The position numbers and the translations under genes are program-made. Shown in pieces: positions 27,360 through 36,702 of a stretch of 64,000 bases of DNA (positions are counted from its first letter, which is position 1; the number at the start of each line of letters is the position of its first letter). The notes under the pieces were generated by a model. That model was not told the DNA's origin and did no database searches. It was given only the letters and a program-made list of their open reading frames with translations. This DNA comes from Chitinophaga qingshengii. GTDB taxonomy: Bacteria > Bacteroidota > Bacteroidia > Chitinophagales > Chitinophagaceae. Where the stretch lies: the NCBI RefSeq assembly GCF_014529935.1, contig NZ_JACVFC010000002.1, positions 868,001 through 932,000 on the forward strand. The letters are read 5' to 3'.

Positions 27360-28178
27360 TCAGGCTTTGGCAAAATCGTCCACCGCCTTTTTCACGCTGC
27401 CTGCTTTCAGCAGCAGTTGCTGGGCCTGTTCATAATCGGTAATAGACAGCTTCTCCATCAGCATTTTCACACCTCTGTCCACCAGCTTTTCATTGCTCAG
27501 CTGCATGTTTACCATTTTGTTATCTTCTACCCTGCCCAGCTGTATCATCACGGCAGTGGACACCATATTCAGCACCAGTTTCTGTGCGGTACCGCTTTTC
27601 ATGCGGGTGCTGCCGGTCACGAACTCAGGGCCAACCACTACTTCCACGGGAAAGTCGGCGGAGGCGGATACCGGCGATTCCGGGTTACAGCTGATGCTAC
27701 CGGTAATGATACCGTTGGCGCGGCATTTATCGAGGGCGCCGATCACATAGGGAGTGGTGCCGCTGGCAGCGATACCTACCACTACGTCTTTATCGGTGAT
27801 ATTGAATTCCTGTAAATCTTTCCAGCCTTGTTCACGATCATCTTCGGCGAACTCAACGGCTTTACGGATAGCAGCGTCGCCACCGGCAATGAGACCAATC
27901 ACCAGCCCCTGTGGTACGCCAAAAGTAGGCGGGCATTCTGAAGCGTCTACGATACCCAGGCGGCCGCTGGTACCGGCGCCGATATAAAACAAACGTCCAC
28001 CTGCCAGCATTTTGTCTGCTATTGCTGCCACGAGTTTTTCAATCTGTGGGATGGATTTTTCCACGGCCACGGGAACTGACCTGTCTTCCTTATTGATGTT
28101 GGTCAATAACTCCGTCAGGCTCATCTTTTCGAGGTGACGATAATTTGAAGTCTGTTCAGTTACTTTTTCAAATGCCAT
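27360..28178 (-). CDS. murQ: N-acetylmuramic acid 6-phosphate etherase
   Basis: A 272-residue SIS-domain lyase that cleaves the lactyl ether of MurNAc-6-phosphate to give GlcNAc-6-phosphate and D-lactate in peptidoglycan recycling. The N-terminal TEQTSNYRHLEKMSLTELL is typical; the SIS core reads FYIGAGTSGRLGIVDASECPPTF with the catalytic Glu, and VVGPEFVTGSTRMKSGTAQK follows. The ATG at 28178 (MAFEKVTEQ) is used; a longer frame would overlap the kinase gene. The kinase gene lies 22 nt upstream. Confidence 0.96.
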   Translation of the reverse strand: MAFEKVTEQTSNYRHLEKMSLTELLTNINKEDRSVPVAVEKSIPQIEKLVAAIADKMLAGGRLFYIGAGTSGRLGIVDASECPPTFGVPQGLVIGLIAGGDAAIRKAVEFAEDDREQGWKDLQEFNITDKDVVVGIAASGTTPYVIGALDKCRANGIITGSISCNPESPVSASADFPVEVVVGPEFVTGSTRMKSGTAQKLVLNMVSTAVMIQLGRVEDNKMVNMQLSNEKLVDRGVKMLMEKLSITDYEQAQQLLLKAGSVKKAVDDFAKA

Positions 28179-28200
28179 ATATGTGCTGTTGTAGAATTGA

Positions 28201-29052
28201 TTAACGATGGTGATAGTCAATAAGTCCTTCCATAGGAGTGCGCAGGATTTTGCCGATAGGCAGTTCATAGAGTTCACACAGTTCTTTCAGGATGTCCTGA
28301 AAATGCCAGGCGATACCTCCGGTGAAGTGCAGTGCGGTTGTCCAGCTCTCCCGGTACTTATAGAGATGGTTGAAGAAAAAATCATTCAGGCCGTCTTCCA
28401 GGATATTTTCCACCAGGAAGTGCCCCCTGTTTTCAGACAGGAACGTGGAAAACGTGGATAGATAACGATTGGCCAGTGGTTTACGGTATACGTTTTCGAG
28501 GATTTCGTCCTTATTGGTATTGTATTTCATGTCGAAGCGCATCATCAGCTCCTCATCGAAGGAGTTGTACAGATAGTACTGCAGCACTTTTCTGCCCAGA
28601 TAAGCGCCACTGCCTTCATCGCCCAGGATATACCCCAGGCCGGGGTTATTTTTGATGATGTTTTCGCCATCGAAATAGCAGGAGTTGGAACCGGTGCCCA
28701 GGATACTGGCGATACCAGGTGTACGGCCGCACAGGGCACGGGCGGCTCCCATCAGGTCGTGATTCACATCTACAGCGGCAGCCGGCCATACCGCCCGGAG
28801 GCAGTTTGTTACCAGTTGGATGTTCTTTTGCTGGGAAAGACCGGTGCCATAAAAATATATCTCATCAATCACCGTACCTGCCGGCATCTGTGGGATCAGC
28901 TCCACTTCCAGGATCCGGCGGACATCTTCTGCCGTTTGAAAATAGGGGCTTACGCCCTGGGTATTGTAAATCCCCGGCTCGTGGTCTCCCAACAAGGCCC
29001 ACTCCGTCTTTGTAGATCCGCTGTCAGCGATCAGCTTTGTTCTTGCAGCCAT
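28201..29052 (-). CDS. BadF/BadG/BcrA/BcrD-type amino-sugar kinase
   Basis: A 283-residue ASKHA-fold kinase. The phosphate-1 motif is IADSGSTKTEW (8-18), then HDLMGAARALCG, SILGTGSNSC and GLGYILGDEGSGAYLG, as in N-acetylglucosamine kinases of the BadF/BadG family. With murQ 22 nt downstream, phosphorylation of MurNAc (or GlcNAc) to feed the etherase is the likely role, similar to MurK-MurQ arrangements in other bacteria (inference from context). It opens the operon; the 208 bp upstream are shared with the divergent S41 protease gene. Confidence 0.88.
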   Translation of the reverse strand: MAARTKLIADSGSTKTEWALLGDHEPGIYNTQGVSPYFQTAEDVRRILEVELIPQMPAGTVIDEIYFYGTGLSQQKNIQLVTNCLRAVWPAAAVDVNHDLMGAARALCGRTPGIASILGTGSNSCYFDGENIIKNNPGLGYILGDEGSGAYLGRKVLQYYLYNSFDEELMMRFDMKYNTNKDEILENVYRKPLANRYLSTFSTFLSENRGHFLVENILEDGLNDFFFNHLYKYRESWTTALHFTGGIAWHFQDILKELCELYELPIGKILRTPMEGLIDYHHR

Positions 29053-29260
29053 CCTGTAATTTATGAAATTAAAGAATCATAAGCGTTTGCTCCTGATTTA
29101 TGCTATTTTTGTCACAATTTAAACAAAAGGGTTTCATAAAAACAAATGCCACCCCTGAGTTTAAGCTATGATAATGCATGCGCGCAGCAGATTTCTATCC
29201 ACCTGCGGCTTATATTACATGGTTAGATTGGTCATAAATTAGCGGGATAATCATCAAATT

Positions 29261-30862
29261 ATGTCAAACAGGAAGCTGAATGTTTTTTTACCTCTTCTAT
29301 TCGCGGTAGTACTGGCCATCGGAATGTTCCTCGGCCACAAAATGCCGGGATCCAACACCGGCGGAACCACAGTCTTTTTCACCAAACCCTCCCGGGGACC
29401 ATTACAGGAAGTGATGGATCTCATCAGAACAAAATATGTAGATACACTGGATGCCGATAAAGTACAACAGGAAGCCATCGATGGTTTACTGAGCCACCTC
29501 GACCCTCACTCTATTTATATCCCCCCATCCCAGCTGCAACAGGTAAATGAAGACCTGGAAGGTAATTTTCAGGGAATAGGGGTGGAGTTTAATATTACCG
29601 CGGATACGGTGAACGTGATCTCCGTCCTCAGCGGCGGCCCGTCTGAATCAGCCGGCGTACAAACCGGTGATAAAATCCTCAAGGTCAATGACAGCCTGGT
29701 TGCCGGTAATGGCATCACTCCTGATAAAATCCGTAAACTGCTGCGCGGCCCTGCCGGTTCTCTTGTCAACACGGTTTTGTTACGTCAGCAGAAACAAATC
29801 CAGGTACCTATTAAAAGAGGCGTCATTCCCATCTACAGTATAGATGCCAGCTATATGGCCGCACCCGGAGTAGGTTATATCAAGATCAACAAGTTCTCTG
29901 CCACTACCTTCGACGAGTTCATGAAAGCCATGCGTAAGCTGGACCAGCAAGGCATGAAAAAACTGATCATCGATGTACGCCAGAACCCCGGCGGATTTAT
30001 GGACGCCGCTGTTCGCATTGCGGATGAACTGCTGGGCGACGATAAACTGATCGTATATACCAAAGGGAAAGACTATCCCCGTACCGACTATAAAACCAAA
30101 CGTCCGGGTATGTTTGAAAGAGGCGCCCTGGCCGTTCTCACCGACGAAGGCTCCGCTTCCGCCAGCGAAATACTGGCCGGCGCTATCCAGGACTGGGACC
30201 GTGGTACCATTATCGGCCGCCGTACCTTCGGCAAAGGCCTGGTACAGGAACAATATGACCTGGACAATGGCGGCGCCCTCCGCCTGACTGTAGCCCGCTA
30301 CTACATCCCTTCCGGCAGAAGTATCCAGAAGCCTTACGGCGATGGCACTTCCTATGATGATGATATCCTCGAACGTTATCACCACGGTGAACTGGTTAAT
30401 AAAGACAGTATTAAAATCACCGATACCGTTCCTTATAAAACAGCCTCCGGACGCCGCGTATACGGTGGCGGCGGTATCACGCCCGATATCTTCGTGCCGT
30501 TTGATACCTCCCGCTACTCTCCGACTCTAACGGCCATCTATACACGTAATACACTCAGCAATTTCGCTTACCAGTATTACACCAGCAATAAGGAAGCCTT
30601 TAAACAATATAAAGACGCAGAAAATTTCACCAAAACCTTCCAAACCAGTCCTGCCCTGTTTGAAGAATTCAAAACATATGCGCAGAAAGACAGCATCCCT
30701 GGCTTGCAACACCTGACCAGCCGCGACGATCTCGAAATCAAAACCCGGCTGAAAGCGATGCTGGCCCGCCAGCTGTATCGCACAGAAGGGTTCTATGAAA
30801 CGATTAATACCACAGATCCGGTAATGAAGAAAGCGCTGGAGCAGCTTGGTACTGAGAAATAA
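29261..30862 (+). CDS. S41 family C-terminal processing protease (CtpA-like)
   Basis: A 533-residue protease with an N-terminal signal anchor (about 6-24). A PDZ domain (about 90-170, GIGVEFNITADTVNVISVLSG) precedes the S41 catalytic domain with nucleophile S300 (GSASASEI) and K325 (RTFGKGLVQ), 25 residues apart as in other C-terminal processing proteases. It trims or degrades periplasmic proteins from their C-termini. A long C-terminal extension (about 400-533) is usual in Bacteroidota. It is convergent with a second, Prc-type S41 gene. Confidence 0.94.
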   Translation: MSNRKLNVFLPLLFAVVLAIGMFLGHKMPGSNTGGTTVFFTKPSRGPLQEVMDLIRTKYVDTLDADKVQQEAIDGLLSHLDPHSIYIPPSQLQQVNEDLEGNFQGIGVEFNITADTVNVISVLSGGPSESAGVQTGDKILKVNDSLVAGNGITPDKIRKLLRGPAGSLVNTVLLRQQKQIQVPIKRGVIPIYSIDASYMAAPGVGYIKINKFSATTFDEFMKAMRKLDQQGMKKLIIDVRQNPGGFMDAAVRIADELLGDDKLIVYTKGKDYPRTDYKTKRPGMFERGALAVLTDEGSASASEILAGAIQDWDRGTIIGRRTFGKGLVQEQYDLDNGGALRLTVARYYIPSGRSIQKPYGDGTSYDDDILERYHHGELVNKDSIKITDTVPYKTASGRRVYGGGGITPDIFVPFDTSRYSPTLTAIYTRNTLSNFAYQYYTSNKEAFKQYKDAENFTKTFQTSPALFEEFKTYAQKDSIPGLQHLTSRDDLEIKTRLKAMLARQLYRTEGFYETINTTDPVMKKALEQLGTEK

Positions 30863-30965
30863 CGTTGGTATCCATGAAGCCCTGGGCTAAGATGTTATTC
30901 AATTGCCATTCTATGATGGATACTGTGAATTAAGAATGATTTATTACATATCATCAATATAATAA

Positions 30966-31010
30966 AAAGAGCATCGCCCATTGATATGATATCAATGGGC
31001 GATGCTCTTT
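30966..31010. terminator. Bidirectional terminator
   Basis: A 22-bp perfect palindrome (30966-30987 with 30989-31010; core GAGCATCGCCCATTGATAT) flanked by A and T tracts, between the two convergent S41 protease genes. Confidence 0.9.
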
Positions 31011-31105
31011 TATGTTTTCTCTTTTTATGCTTTTTATGATCTGCTTTTAGCTACCTACCAATCTTCGCTAATCAGCGAAATCAGCATTCATCATGTACAT
31101 CACAG

Positions 31106-33229
31106 TTATCGGTTCGGTTTGCGTTCCATCTTCGGTAGTGACATTACAATCAGATCATTCATCACGTTCACGGCTTCGTCGAGGTAGATATCTTTGGTTC
31201 TTACCTTGATCCAGTCTTTATTACGCGCGATTTTGGATGAGTCGTTACCGAGTTTTTCCATATCTGATTTGATGTTAACGATACTCAGTTCTTTCACTTT
31301 ATCGTTTACGGCATCATATTTTTTCAGTGCGGCGGTATTGGTTTTCTGTTCAGCCTTGTAGGTTTGCAGGTTCAGTGAATAACTTTCCTGTTTTTCGAGT
31401 TTCTTCAAGGTGTTCAGATTTTCGGTGAGCAGTTTGAAAGCAGGGCTGCCGGCCATTCTTTTCTCACTGTTTCTTTTCAGCGCTTCGGTAGGTACCGGGT
31501 TGACCCAGGGAGTAAAGGCAGCGCGGGGGATTTCGTCCCAGGCGAGTGCATCGCTGTCTTTACGTTCGGCCACATCATAATAAGGATCTGGCAGTACCAC
31601 ATCGGAGGCTACGCCTTTCAGCTGGGTAGAGCCGCCGTTAGCGCGATAGAATTTCTGTTGGGTCAGTTTCAGGGCGCCGAGGCTGCTACCATCTTTCACC
31701 GGATAGAACTCATCCAGGTTGAAGAGGCGTTGTACGGTACCTTTCCCGAAGGTCTGGCCACTACCGATGATTACGGCGCGTTTATAGTCCTGCATGGCAG
31801 CGGCCATGATTTCAGATGCGGAAGCACTGTATTCATTGACCATAATAGCCAGCGGGCCGTCGTATTGCACATTTTTGTCGCGGTCGCGGAGTACCACTGC
31901 ATCACCGCCTCTGGAGCGAACCTGTACTACAGGGCCTTCCGGAATGAACAGGCCGGCCATCTGTACTACGTCCTGCAAGGAACCGCCGCCATTAAAGCGG
32001 AGGTCGAGGATAATACCTTCTACTTTTTCCGCTTTCAGTTTAGCGACTTCTTTAGCCACATCTTCAGCGCTGCGGGCGCCGTTGCGGTCGTTGAAGTCGG
32101 CATAGAATTCCGGCAGGTAGATATAGCCGATTTTATGCTGGCCGTTGATGATAGCAGATTTAGCAAACGTTTCTTCCGTTACGATTTCGTCGCGGACGAT
32201 AGTGACATCTTTGGTAGTACCATCTACACTTTTCACCGTCAGTTTCACCGGGGTACCTTTTTTACCACGGATCAGTTTCACCGCGTCTTCTACCGGGTAA
32301 CCGGTGATGTCTACCGGTTCAGTGTTGCCCTGTGCTACTTTCTGGATTACATCATTAACTTTCAGCTGGCCTTGTTTCCAGCTGGGGCTACCGGTTACGA
32401 TGCTGATAACTTTGATACGGTCGCCTTCTTCCTTCAGCTGGGCGCCGATACCGAAGAATTTACCGGCCATCTGTTCTTCGAAGGCGCGTTTTTCATCCGG
32501 CGGGAAGTAGTCGGTATGCGGGTCCATCGTGGTGGTGATGGCGTTTACATATAAGTTGAAACGGTCGTTATCGTTTTGTCTGGTTTTCAGGCGGTCGAAA
32601 TAGCGGTCGTACAGCTGTTTTACCTTCAAACGGGCGTCGCTCTCCAGCTGGGCGTCAGTTTTGGATTTAATGCTGTCGGTGGCTTTGGCCTTGTCTCTCA
32701 GCTCCTGGAGATCGGTCAGTTTTTCGAGGGTGCGATATTTCAGCACTTTGCGCCAGGCTTCCTTACGGGCGGCTTCGTCAGCGGGAAAATCCAGCTTCTC
32801 GGGGTCGATCGTCACTTTTTCGTCCACGGTAAAGTCGAACGGTTTGGAGAGGAGTTCGGGATAGATGTTGGCCGCTTCCGCCACCCTTTGTTTGATAAGG
32901 GTATTGACATTACGGAAACATTCTACCGGTGCGCCTTTCAGTTCATCATCGATATGGGTGGCCAGGGGTTCCAGACGGTTAATATCGGATTTGAGGAAAA
33001 ATTTCTTTTCCACATCCAGGCTACGCACATATTTATTGAAAACTTCTTTGGAGAAGGCGTCGTCTATGGGTTTGGGTTGGTAGTGTCCTTCCTTCAGCAT
33101 CTGGCCCACCAGGTTCATGATGACTTCATAACGGCCCGGGGGATCGTCTGTATGGCCGAGCTTGTTAAAAGCCAACACTCCAGCGGATATGCTGAGCAGC
33201 ACAACCGGGATAATCACTTTCAGTCTCAT
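31106..33229 (-). CDS. prc: Tail-specific protease (Prc/Tsp type, S41)
   Basis: A 707-residue periplasmic protease with a signal peptide, a helical N-terminal domain (about 30-230), an inserted PDZ domain (about 240-330, FFGIGAQLKEEGDRIKV) and the S41 core with EYSASASEIMAAAMQDY (Ser) and QTFGKGTVQ (Lys). A C-terminal helical region with DAVNDK and SLPKMERKPNR completes the Prc layout. Prc degrades misfolded periplasmic proteins and processes lipoproteins and cell-wall hydrolases. It is distinct in architecture from the CtpA-like neighbour, so the pair is not a simple duplication. Confidence 0.94.
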   Translation of the reverse strand: MRLKVIIPVVLLSISAGVLAFNKLGHTDDPPGRYEVIMNLVGQMLKEGHYQPKPIDDAFSKEVFNKYVRSLDVEKKFFLKSDINRLEPLATHIDDELKGAPVECFRNVNTLIKQRVAEAANIYPELLSKPFDFTVDEKVTIDPEKLDFPADEAARKEAWRKVLKYRTLEKLTDLQELRDKAKATDSIKSKTDAQLESDARLKVKQLYDRYFDRLKTRQNDNDRFNLYVNAITTTMDPHTDYFPPDEKRAFEEQMAGKFFGIGAQLKEEGDRIKVISIVTGSPSWKQGQLKVNDVIQKVAQGNTEPVDITGYPVEDAVKLIRGKKGTPVKLTVKSVDGTTKDVTIVRDEIVTEETFAKSAIINGQHKIGYIYLPEFYADFNDRNGARSAEDVAKEVAKLKAEKVEGIILDLRFNGGGSLQDVVQMAGLFIPEGPVVQVRSRGGDAVVLRDRDKNVQYDGPLAIMVNEYSASASEIMAAAMQDYKRAVIIGSGQTFGKGTVQRLFNLDEFYPVKDGSSLGALKLTQQKFYRANGGSTQLKGVASDVVLPDPYYDVAERKDSDALAWDEIPRAAFTPWVNPVPTEALKRNSEKRMAGSPAFKLLTENLNTLKKLEKQESYSLNLQTYKAEQKTNTAALKKYDAVNDKVKELSIVNIKSDMEKLGNDSSKIARNKDWIKVRTKDIYLDEAVNVMNDLIVMSLPKMERKPNR

Positions 33230-33344
33230 ATGTATCTCTATTAACGTAAACGTTGTCTGATCAAATATAAAATAAAATCGCCCGTTGCTACGGGAAATTA
33301 TTTCCTTTTAACAAAAAATTGGGCCAAACGGTCAAGCGGAAGGA

Positions 33345-33415
33345 TTTCCCGCAAAGGCGCTACCTTTTTTGGCTTTTTTTTAAGGAAATGTAAGAACGCA
33401 AAGGAGCGAAGATCA
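33345..33415. repeat. Degenerate CGCAAAGGCGC-type repeat (copy 3)
   Basis: TTTCCCGCAAAGGCGC (33345-33360) and GCAAAGGAGCGAAGATCA (33398-33415) recur from copy 1 (the latter 18 bp identical to 13813-13830), but the palindrome is broken; only a CGGGAAA near 33438 mirrors the left end. It lies between prc and the sugar dehydrogenase gene, both on the minus strand. Confidence 0.65.
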
Positions 33416-33448
33416 CATGATAAGATTTTGTTTACTACGGGAAACTTT

Positions 33449-34672
33449 CTAGTTCTTCACCAGCTTGTATACCGCTCCTTTGAAGCCATCTTTGGTGGAC
33501 ATACTGGTCAACATATAAATTTCACCTTGTTCATCTTCTCCCCAGCTGAGAATGAACGGGTTATCGGCCGGACGGTTGGACAGCTCCAGGTCGGCCCGTT
33601 CCCATTTACTGCCGTTGGGTATCAGTACAAAGGCTTTACCGTTATAGTCTCCGAAAACATACGCACCTTTCAGCGAAGGGATGGCGCTGCCCCGGTAAAC
33701 ATAACCGCCGGTGATGCTAATGCCCAGATCGTGGTCGTATTCGTGTATCGGCGGGGTCAGTTTGTTGCGGTCGGCCCCGGCAGGCACATTAAATTCGTGG
33801 TATCCTTCCATGATGCGCCAGCCGTAGTTGCCGCCCCTGGTGATGATGTCCACTTCCTCGTATTTAGCCTGCCCTACATCACCGGCAAACAGTTTACCGG
33901 TAGCTTTATCAAAAGAAAAACGCCAGGGATTACGCAGGCCATAAGCCCATATTTCCGGTTTGGCGCCGGCTGTTTTCACAAACGGGTTGTCGGCCGGTAC
34001 TTTATACGGTGTACCATTCACGTCTATACGAAGTATTTTCCCCAGCACAGTGCCCAGGTCCTGAGCATTGCCGATAGTGCCGTGTTTGTCGCCACCGCCG
34101 CCGCCATCGCCCAAACCGACGTACAGGTAACCATCGCGGCCAAAAACCAGCTGGCCGCCGTTATGATTGGATTCCGGCTGGTCTATTTCCATGAGTATTC
34201 TTTTGGAAGCAGGGTCGGCAACATTGGGGTCTGTAGCAGAGGCGGTAAATTCCACCAACCTGCTTTTATGGTCCAGTACCCGTTTTACAGGGTTCGGTAC
34301 CGGTGAACTGTAATACACGTAGAACTTGCGGTTCTTTTTGAAATCCGGGTGGAAAGCCATACCCAGCAGCCCTCTTTCATCATAGGCCGGGTTTACCTTC
34401 ACCATGTCGGCGCTTACATCCAGAAAAGGTTGGGACAGTTGATTTCCCTTCTTATCCACAATCCATACTTTTCCTTCTTTCTGACAGAAAAATAACCGGC
34501 CGGTGCCATCGTGCGGCACAGCCATGTTCACAGGGGAAATAAATTTGTCTGTTACCAGTTGCAGTCTGGCTTTTCTGGCAGGAGGCGCTGGTTTATCCGG
34601 TTCGCCAGCCAGGACAGCCTGGGTAAATAAGAGTGGGAGAAGCATTCCACATAACAACCCTTGTTTTTTCAT
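33449..34672 (-). CDS. Secreted PQQ-dependent sugar dehydrogenase (YliI-like)
   Basis: A 407-residue protein with a signal peptide (cleaved near VLAGEP). The mature part is a six-bladed propeller of the soluble aldose sugar dehydrogenase type: FISPVNMAVPHDGTGRLFFCQKEG, ERGLLGMAFHPDF, NHNGGQLVFGRDGYLYVGLGDGG (the catalytic His and calcium loop), GLRNPWRFSFD and GDVGQAKYEEV. It would oxidise aldoses in the periplasm with PQQ. No PQQ synthesis gene is nearby, so the cofactor may be scavenged. Monocistronic by context. Confidence 0.9.
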   Translation of the reverse strand: MKKQGLLCGMLLPLLFTQAVLAGEPDKPAPPARKARLQLVTDKFISPVNMAVPHDGTGRLFFCQKEGKVWIVDKKGNQLSQPFLDVSADMVKVNPAYDERGLLGMAFHPDFKKNRKFYVYYSSPVPNPVKRVLDHKSRLVEFTASATDPNVADPASKRILMEIDQPESNHNGGQLVFGRDGYLYVGLGDGGGGGDKHGTIGNAQDLGTVLGKILRIDVNGTPYKVPADNPFVKTAGAKPEIWAYGLRNPWRFSFDKATGKLFAGDVGQAKYEEVDIITRGGNYGWRIMEGYHEFNVPAGADRNKLTPPIHEYDHDLGISITGGYVYRGSAIPSLKGAYVFGDYNGKAFVLIPNGSKWERADLELSNRPADNPFILSWGEDEQGEIYMLTSMSTKDGFKGAVYKLVKN

Positions 34673-34778
34673 ATCGTACAGAATTTTGCGGACTAAAAAT
34701 AACAGATTCTCCGGGCTGTACTGATGACTTTTTGCTTTTTCCCTCCTGCTTTTTACCTTAGCATCAAATTACACCCGA

Positions 34779-36038
34779 TTGGACACAACGGCCTCTACAC
34801 CCAGAAACGACCCATACGCTTCGCTACGCTACAAGGAGTTTAACTATTACCTGGTCATCCGCTTTGCATTGGTATTTGCGCTGGCCATGCAGTTTGCCAT
34901 CATCGAATGGAAAGTATATGCCTTGTCTCACGATCCCTTTTCTCTGGGAGTGATTGGTTTATCGGAAGTGATCCCTGCGGTAACCCTGGCCCCTTTTGCA
35001 GGGCATCTGGTGGATAAGCGGGAAAAACGGGGCATGTTGCTCAAATGTGTGATCGCCTATATTTTTATCAGCACCGGTCTTTTTCTATTGACCTGGGACC
35101 AAGCCGTAGCTGGTTTTTCCACACAATGGGTGTTGATATCGATTTATATCCTGGTATTTATCGGCGGTGTGGTACGTTCTTTTGTCAGTCCCTCGAATTT
35201 TTCCCTGATGGCGTTGCTGGTACCCCGCGCCTTATATGCCAACGCCTCCACCTGGAGTAGTTCTGCCTGGCAGATTGGCGGCGTACTGGGACCTGCATTG
35301 GGCGGCCTATGTATCTACTGGTTCGGTGTACATTGGTCGATGTTGCTGGTAGTAGGCGTTTTCCTGGCGCCGTTGTACAGCCTGATCAATATCAAACCCA
35401 AGCCTATCTACTACAAAGAAAAAGGGGAGTCTTTCTTCCAGGGGCTTACCAGCGGGATGCGTTTTGTATGGAACACCAAGGTGGTATTAGGTGCGATGGC
35501 ACTTGATATGTTTGCCGTATTATTTGGGGGCGCAGTAGCGATGTTACCGGCTTTTGCCACCGATGTGCTGCATGCAGGCTCTTTAGGTTATGGGCTGTTA
35601 CGTTCTGCGCCGGCCGTAGGAGCGTTGATTACCATGTTCATCATTGCACACCGCCCACTGGTTAATAAACCGGGTATCAAACTACTGGCAGCAGTATTCG
35701 GCTTTGGGCTGTGTATCATTGTCTTCGGTCTGTCTACCAGTTTTTATCTCTCTATGGCGGCGTTGTTATTGAGTGGGGCACTGGATGGCATCAGCGTTAT
35801 TATCCGTCAAACCATCCTCCAGCTAAAAACACCCGACGAAATGCGGGGGCGTGTGGCTTCCGTGAGTTCTATGTTTGTAGGTTCATCCAATGAGCTGGGC
35901 GCCTTTGAAAGCGGTTTTATGGCGCGCAAACTGGGCCTTGTCACCTCCGTGGTATTTGGCGGTTGTGTGACACTGGGCGTCGTGGTAACCACTTACATAA
36001 TCAGTCCGGCGATGCGTAAGCTGGACCTGAAACCGTAG
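34779..36038 (+). CDS. MFS transporter (EntS/MFS_3-like exporter)
   Basis: A 419-residue transporter with twelve predicted helices. The loop 2-3 signature GHLVDKREKRGML (about 68-80) and PDEMRGRVASVSSMFVGSSNELGAFESG near the C-terminus match the enterobactin-exporter-like MFS_3 family. The substrate is unknown; no siderophore gene is nearby. Translation appears to begin at a TTG (34779), since no ATG lies near the family start, and an ATG at codon 40 would remove part of helix 1. The stop is followed immediately by the GATTTTGG repeat tract. Confidence 0.87.
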   Translation: MDTTASTPRNDPYASLRYKEFNYYLVIRFALVFALAMQFAIIEWKVYALSHDPFSLGVIGLSEVIPAVTLAPFAGHLVDKREKRGMLLKCVIAYIFISTGLFLLTWDQAVAGFSTQWVLISIYILVFIGGVVRSFVSPSNFSLMALLVPRALYANASTWSSSAWQIGGVLGPALGGLCIYWFGVHWSMLLVVGVFLAPLYSLINIKPKPIYYKEKGESFFQGLTSGMRFVWNTKVVLGAMALDMFAVLFGGAVAMLPAFATDVLHAGSLGYGLLRSAPAVGALITMFIIAHRPLVNKPGIKLLAAVFGFGLCIIVFGLSTSFYLSMAALLLSGALDGISVIIRQTILQLKTPDEMRGRVASVSSMFVGSSNELGAFESGFMARKLGLVTSVVFGGCVTLGVVVTTYIISPAMRKLDLKP

Positions 36039-36207
36039 ATATTTACGGATTTTGGGATTTTGGGATTTCGGGATTTCGGGGATGATAAACCCGAAGATCG
36101 TAAATCCGTAAATCTCAAAAACCGTAAATCTCAAAAACCGTAAATATTCAACATGGTCTTCGGGTTCATCATCCCCGAAATCCGTAAATCCGTAAATCCA
36201 GAAATCT
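36039..36207. repeat. 8-bp-periodic GATTTTGG repeat tract with inverted repeat (copy 2)
   Basis: Begins with the 15-bp ATATTTACGGATTTT shared with 21910. Four units in strict 8-bp phase follow: GGATTTTG (36047, 36055), GGATTTCG (36063, 36071). A 27-bp inverted repeat with two mismatches (36073-36099 with 36155-36181; core GGGGATGAT and CCCGAAGA) encloses a 16-bp tandem CCGTAAATCTCAAAAA (about 2.5 copies, 36107-36146). The right flank repeats CCGTAAATC in reverse sense. It fills the gap between the convergent MFS and YkgJ genes. Confidence 0.8.
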
Positions 36208-36702
36208 CTAAATCTTCAGTTTATCCTTCAACTTTTCCAGTACGTAAAATACAGCAGGACAAACGGTGCTGTTTTCGTAGGTGATGTTCGGGCGTTTGAA
36301 GAAGTCGTAGCTATCCGTATAGGGGTAGTTGGCGCAGTCGCCGGGGCGCACATCATAGATACTGCAGCCGTTGTCTTCGCCCAGGAAGGGGCATGGGCTT
36401 GACTTCACCACATAATCCTCATCTTTATCTATTCGCAGGTAGGTGTCAATGAAAGCGCCTTCTTTCATGCCCAGGTATTTGGAGATCCTTTTAATATCCG
36501 GGGCTTTGAAGCGGGGGCTGATAGATTTGCAGCAGCGGGCGCAGTCCATGCAGTCGATATGGCTGAATGCTTCGTCGTGGAGGTCCGGCAGCAGTTTCTC
36601 CACCCCTTTACCACGGCGGGTCTGCAATTTCTGCAGAAATTGTTTATTGGCCTTTTGTTTGTCTTTGGCCTTCTGTTCCCAGTCTTCTAAAATCTTGTTC
36701 AT
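36208..36702 (-). CDS. YkgJ family cysteine cluster protein
   Basis: A 164-residue protein with the Zn/Fe-binding cysteine cluster pattern: CMDCARCCKSISP (about 59-71), then CPFLGEDNGCSIYDVRPGDCANYP, with a final C near VCPAVF. Relatives are thought to bind zinc or iron; the biochemical role is unknown. The start at 36702 (MNKILEDWEQK) is preferred over a longer frame that has no family counterpart. The N-terminal 50 residues are basic and helical. Confidence 0.88.
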   Translation of the reverse strand: MNKILEDWEQKAKDKQKANKQFLQKLQTRRGKGVEKLLPDLHDEAFSHIDCMDCARCCKSISPRFKAPDIKRISKYLGMKEGAFIDTYLRIDKDEDYVVKSSPCPFLGEDNGCSIYDVRPGDCANYPYTDSYDFFKRPNITYENSTVCPAVFYVLEKLKDKLKI

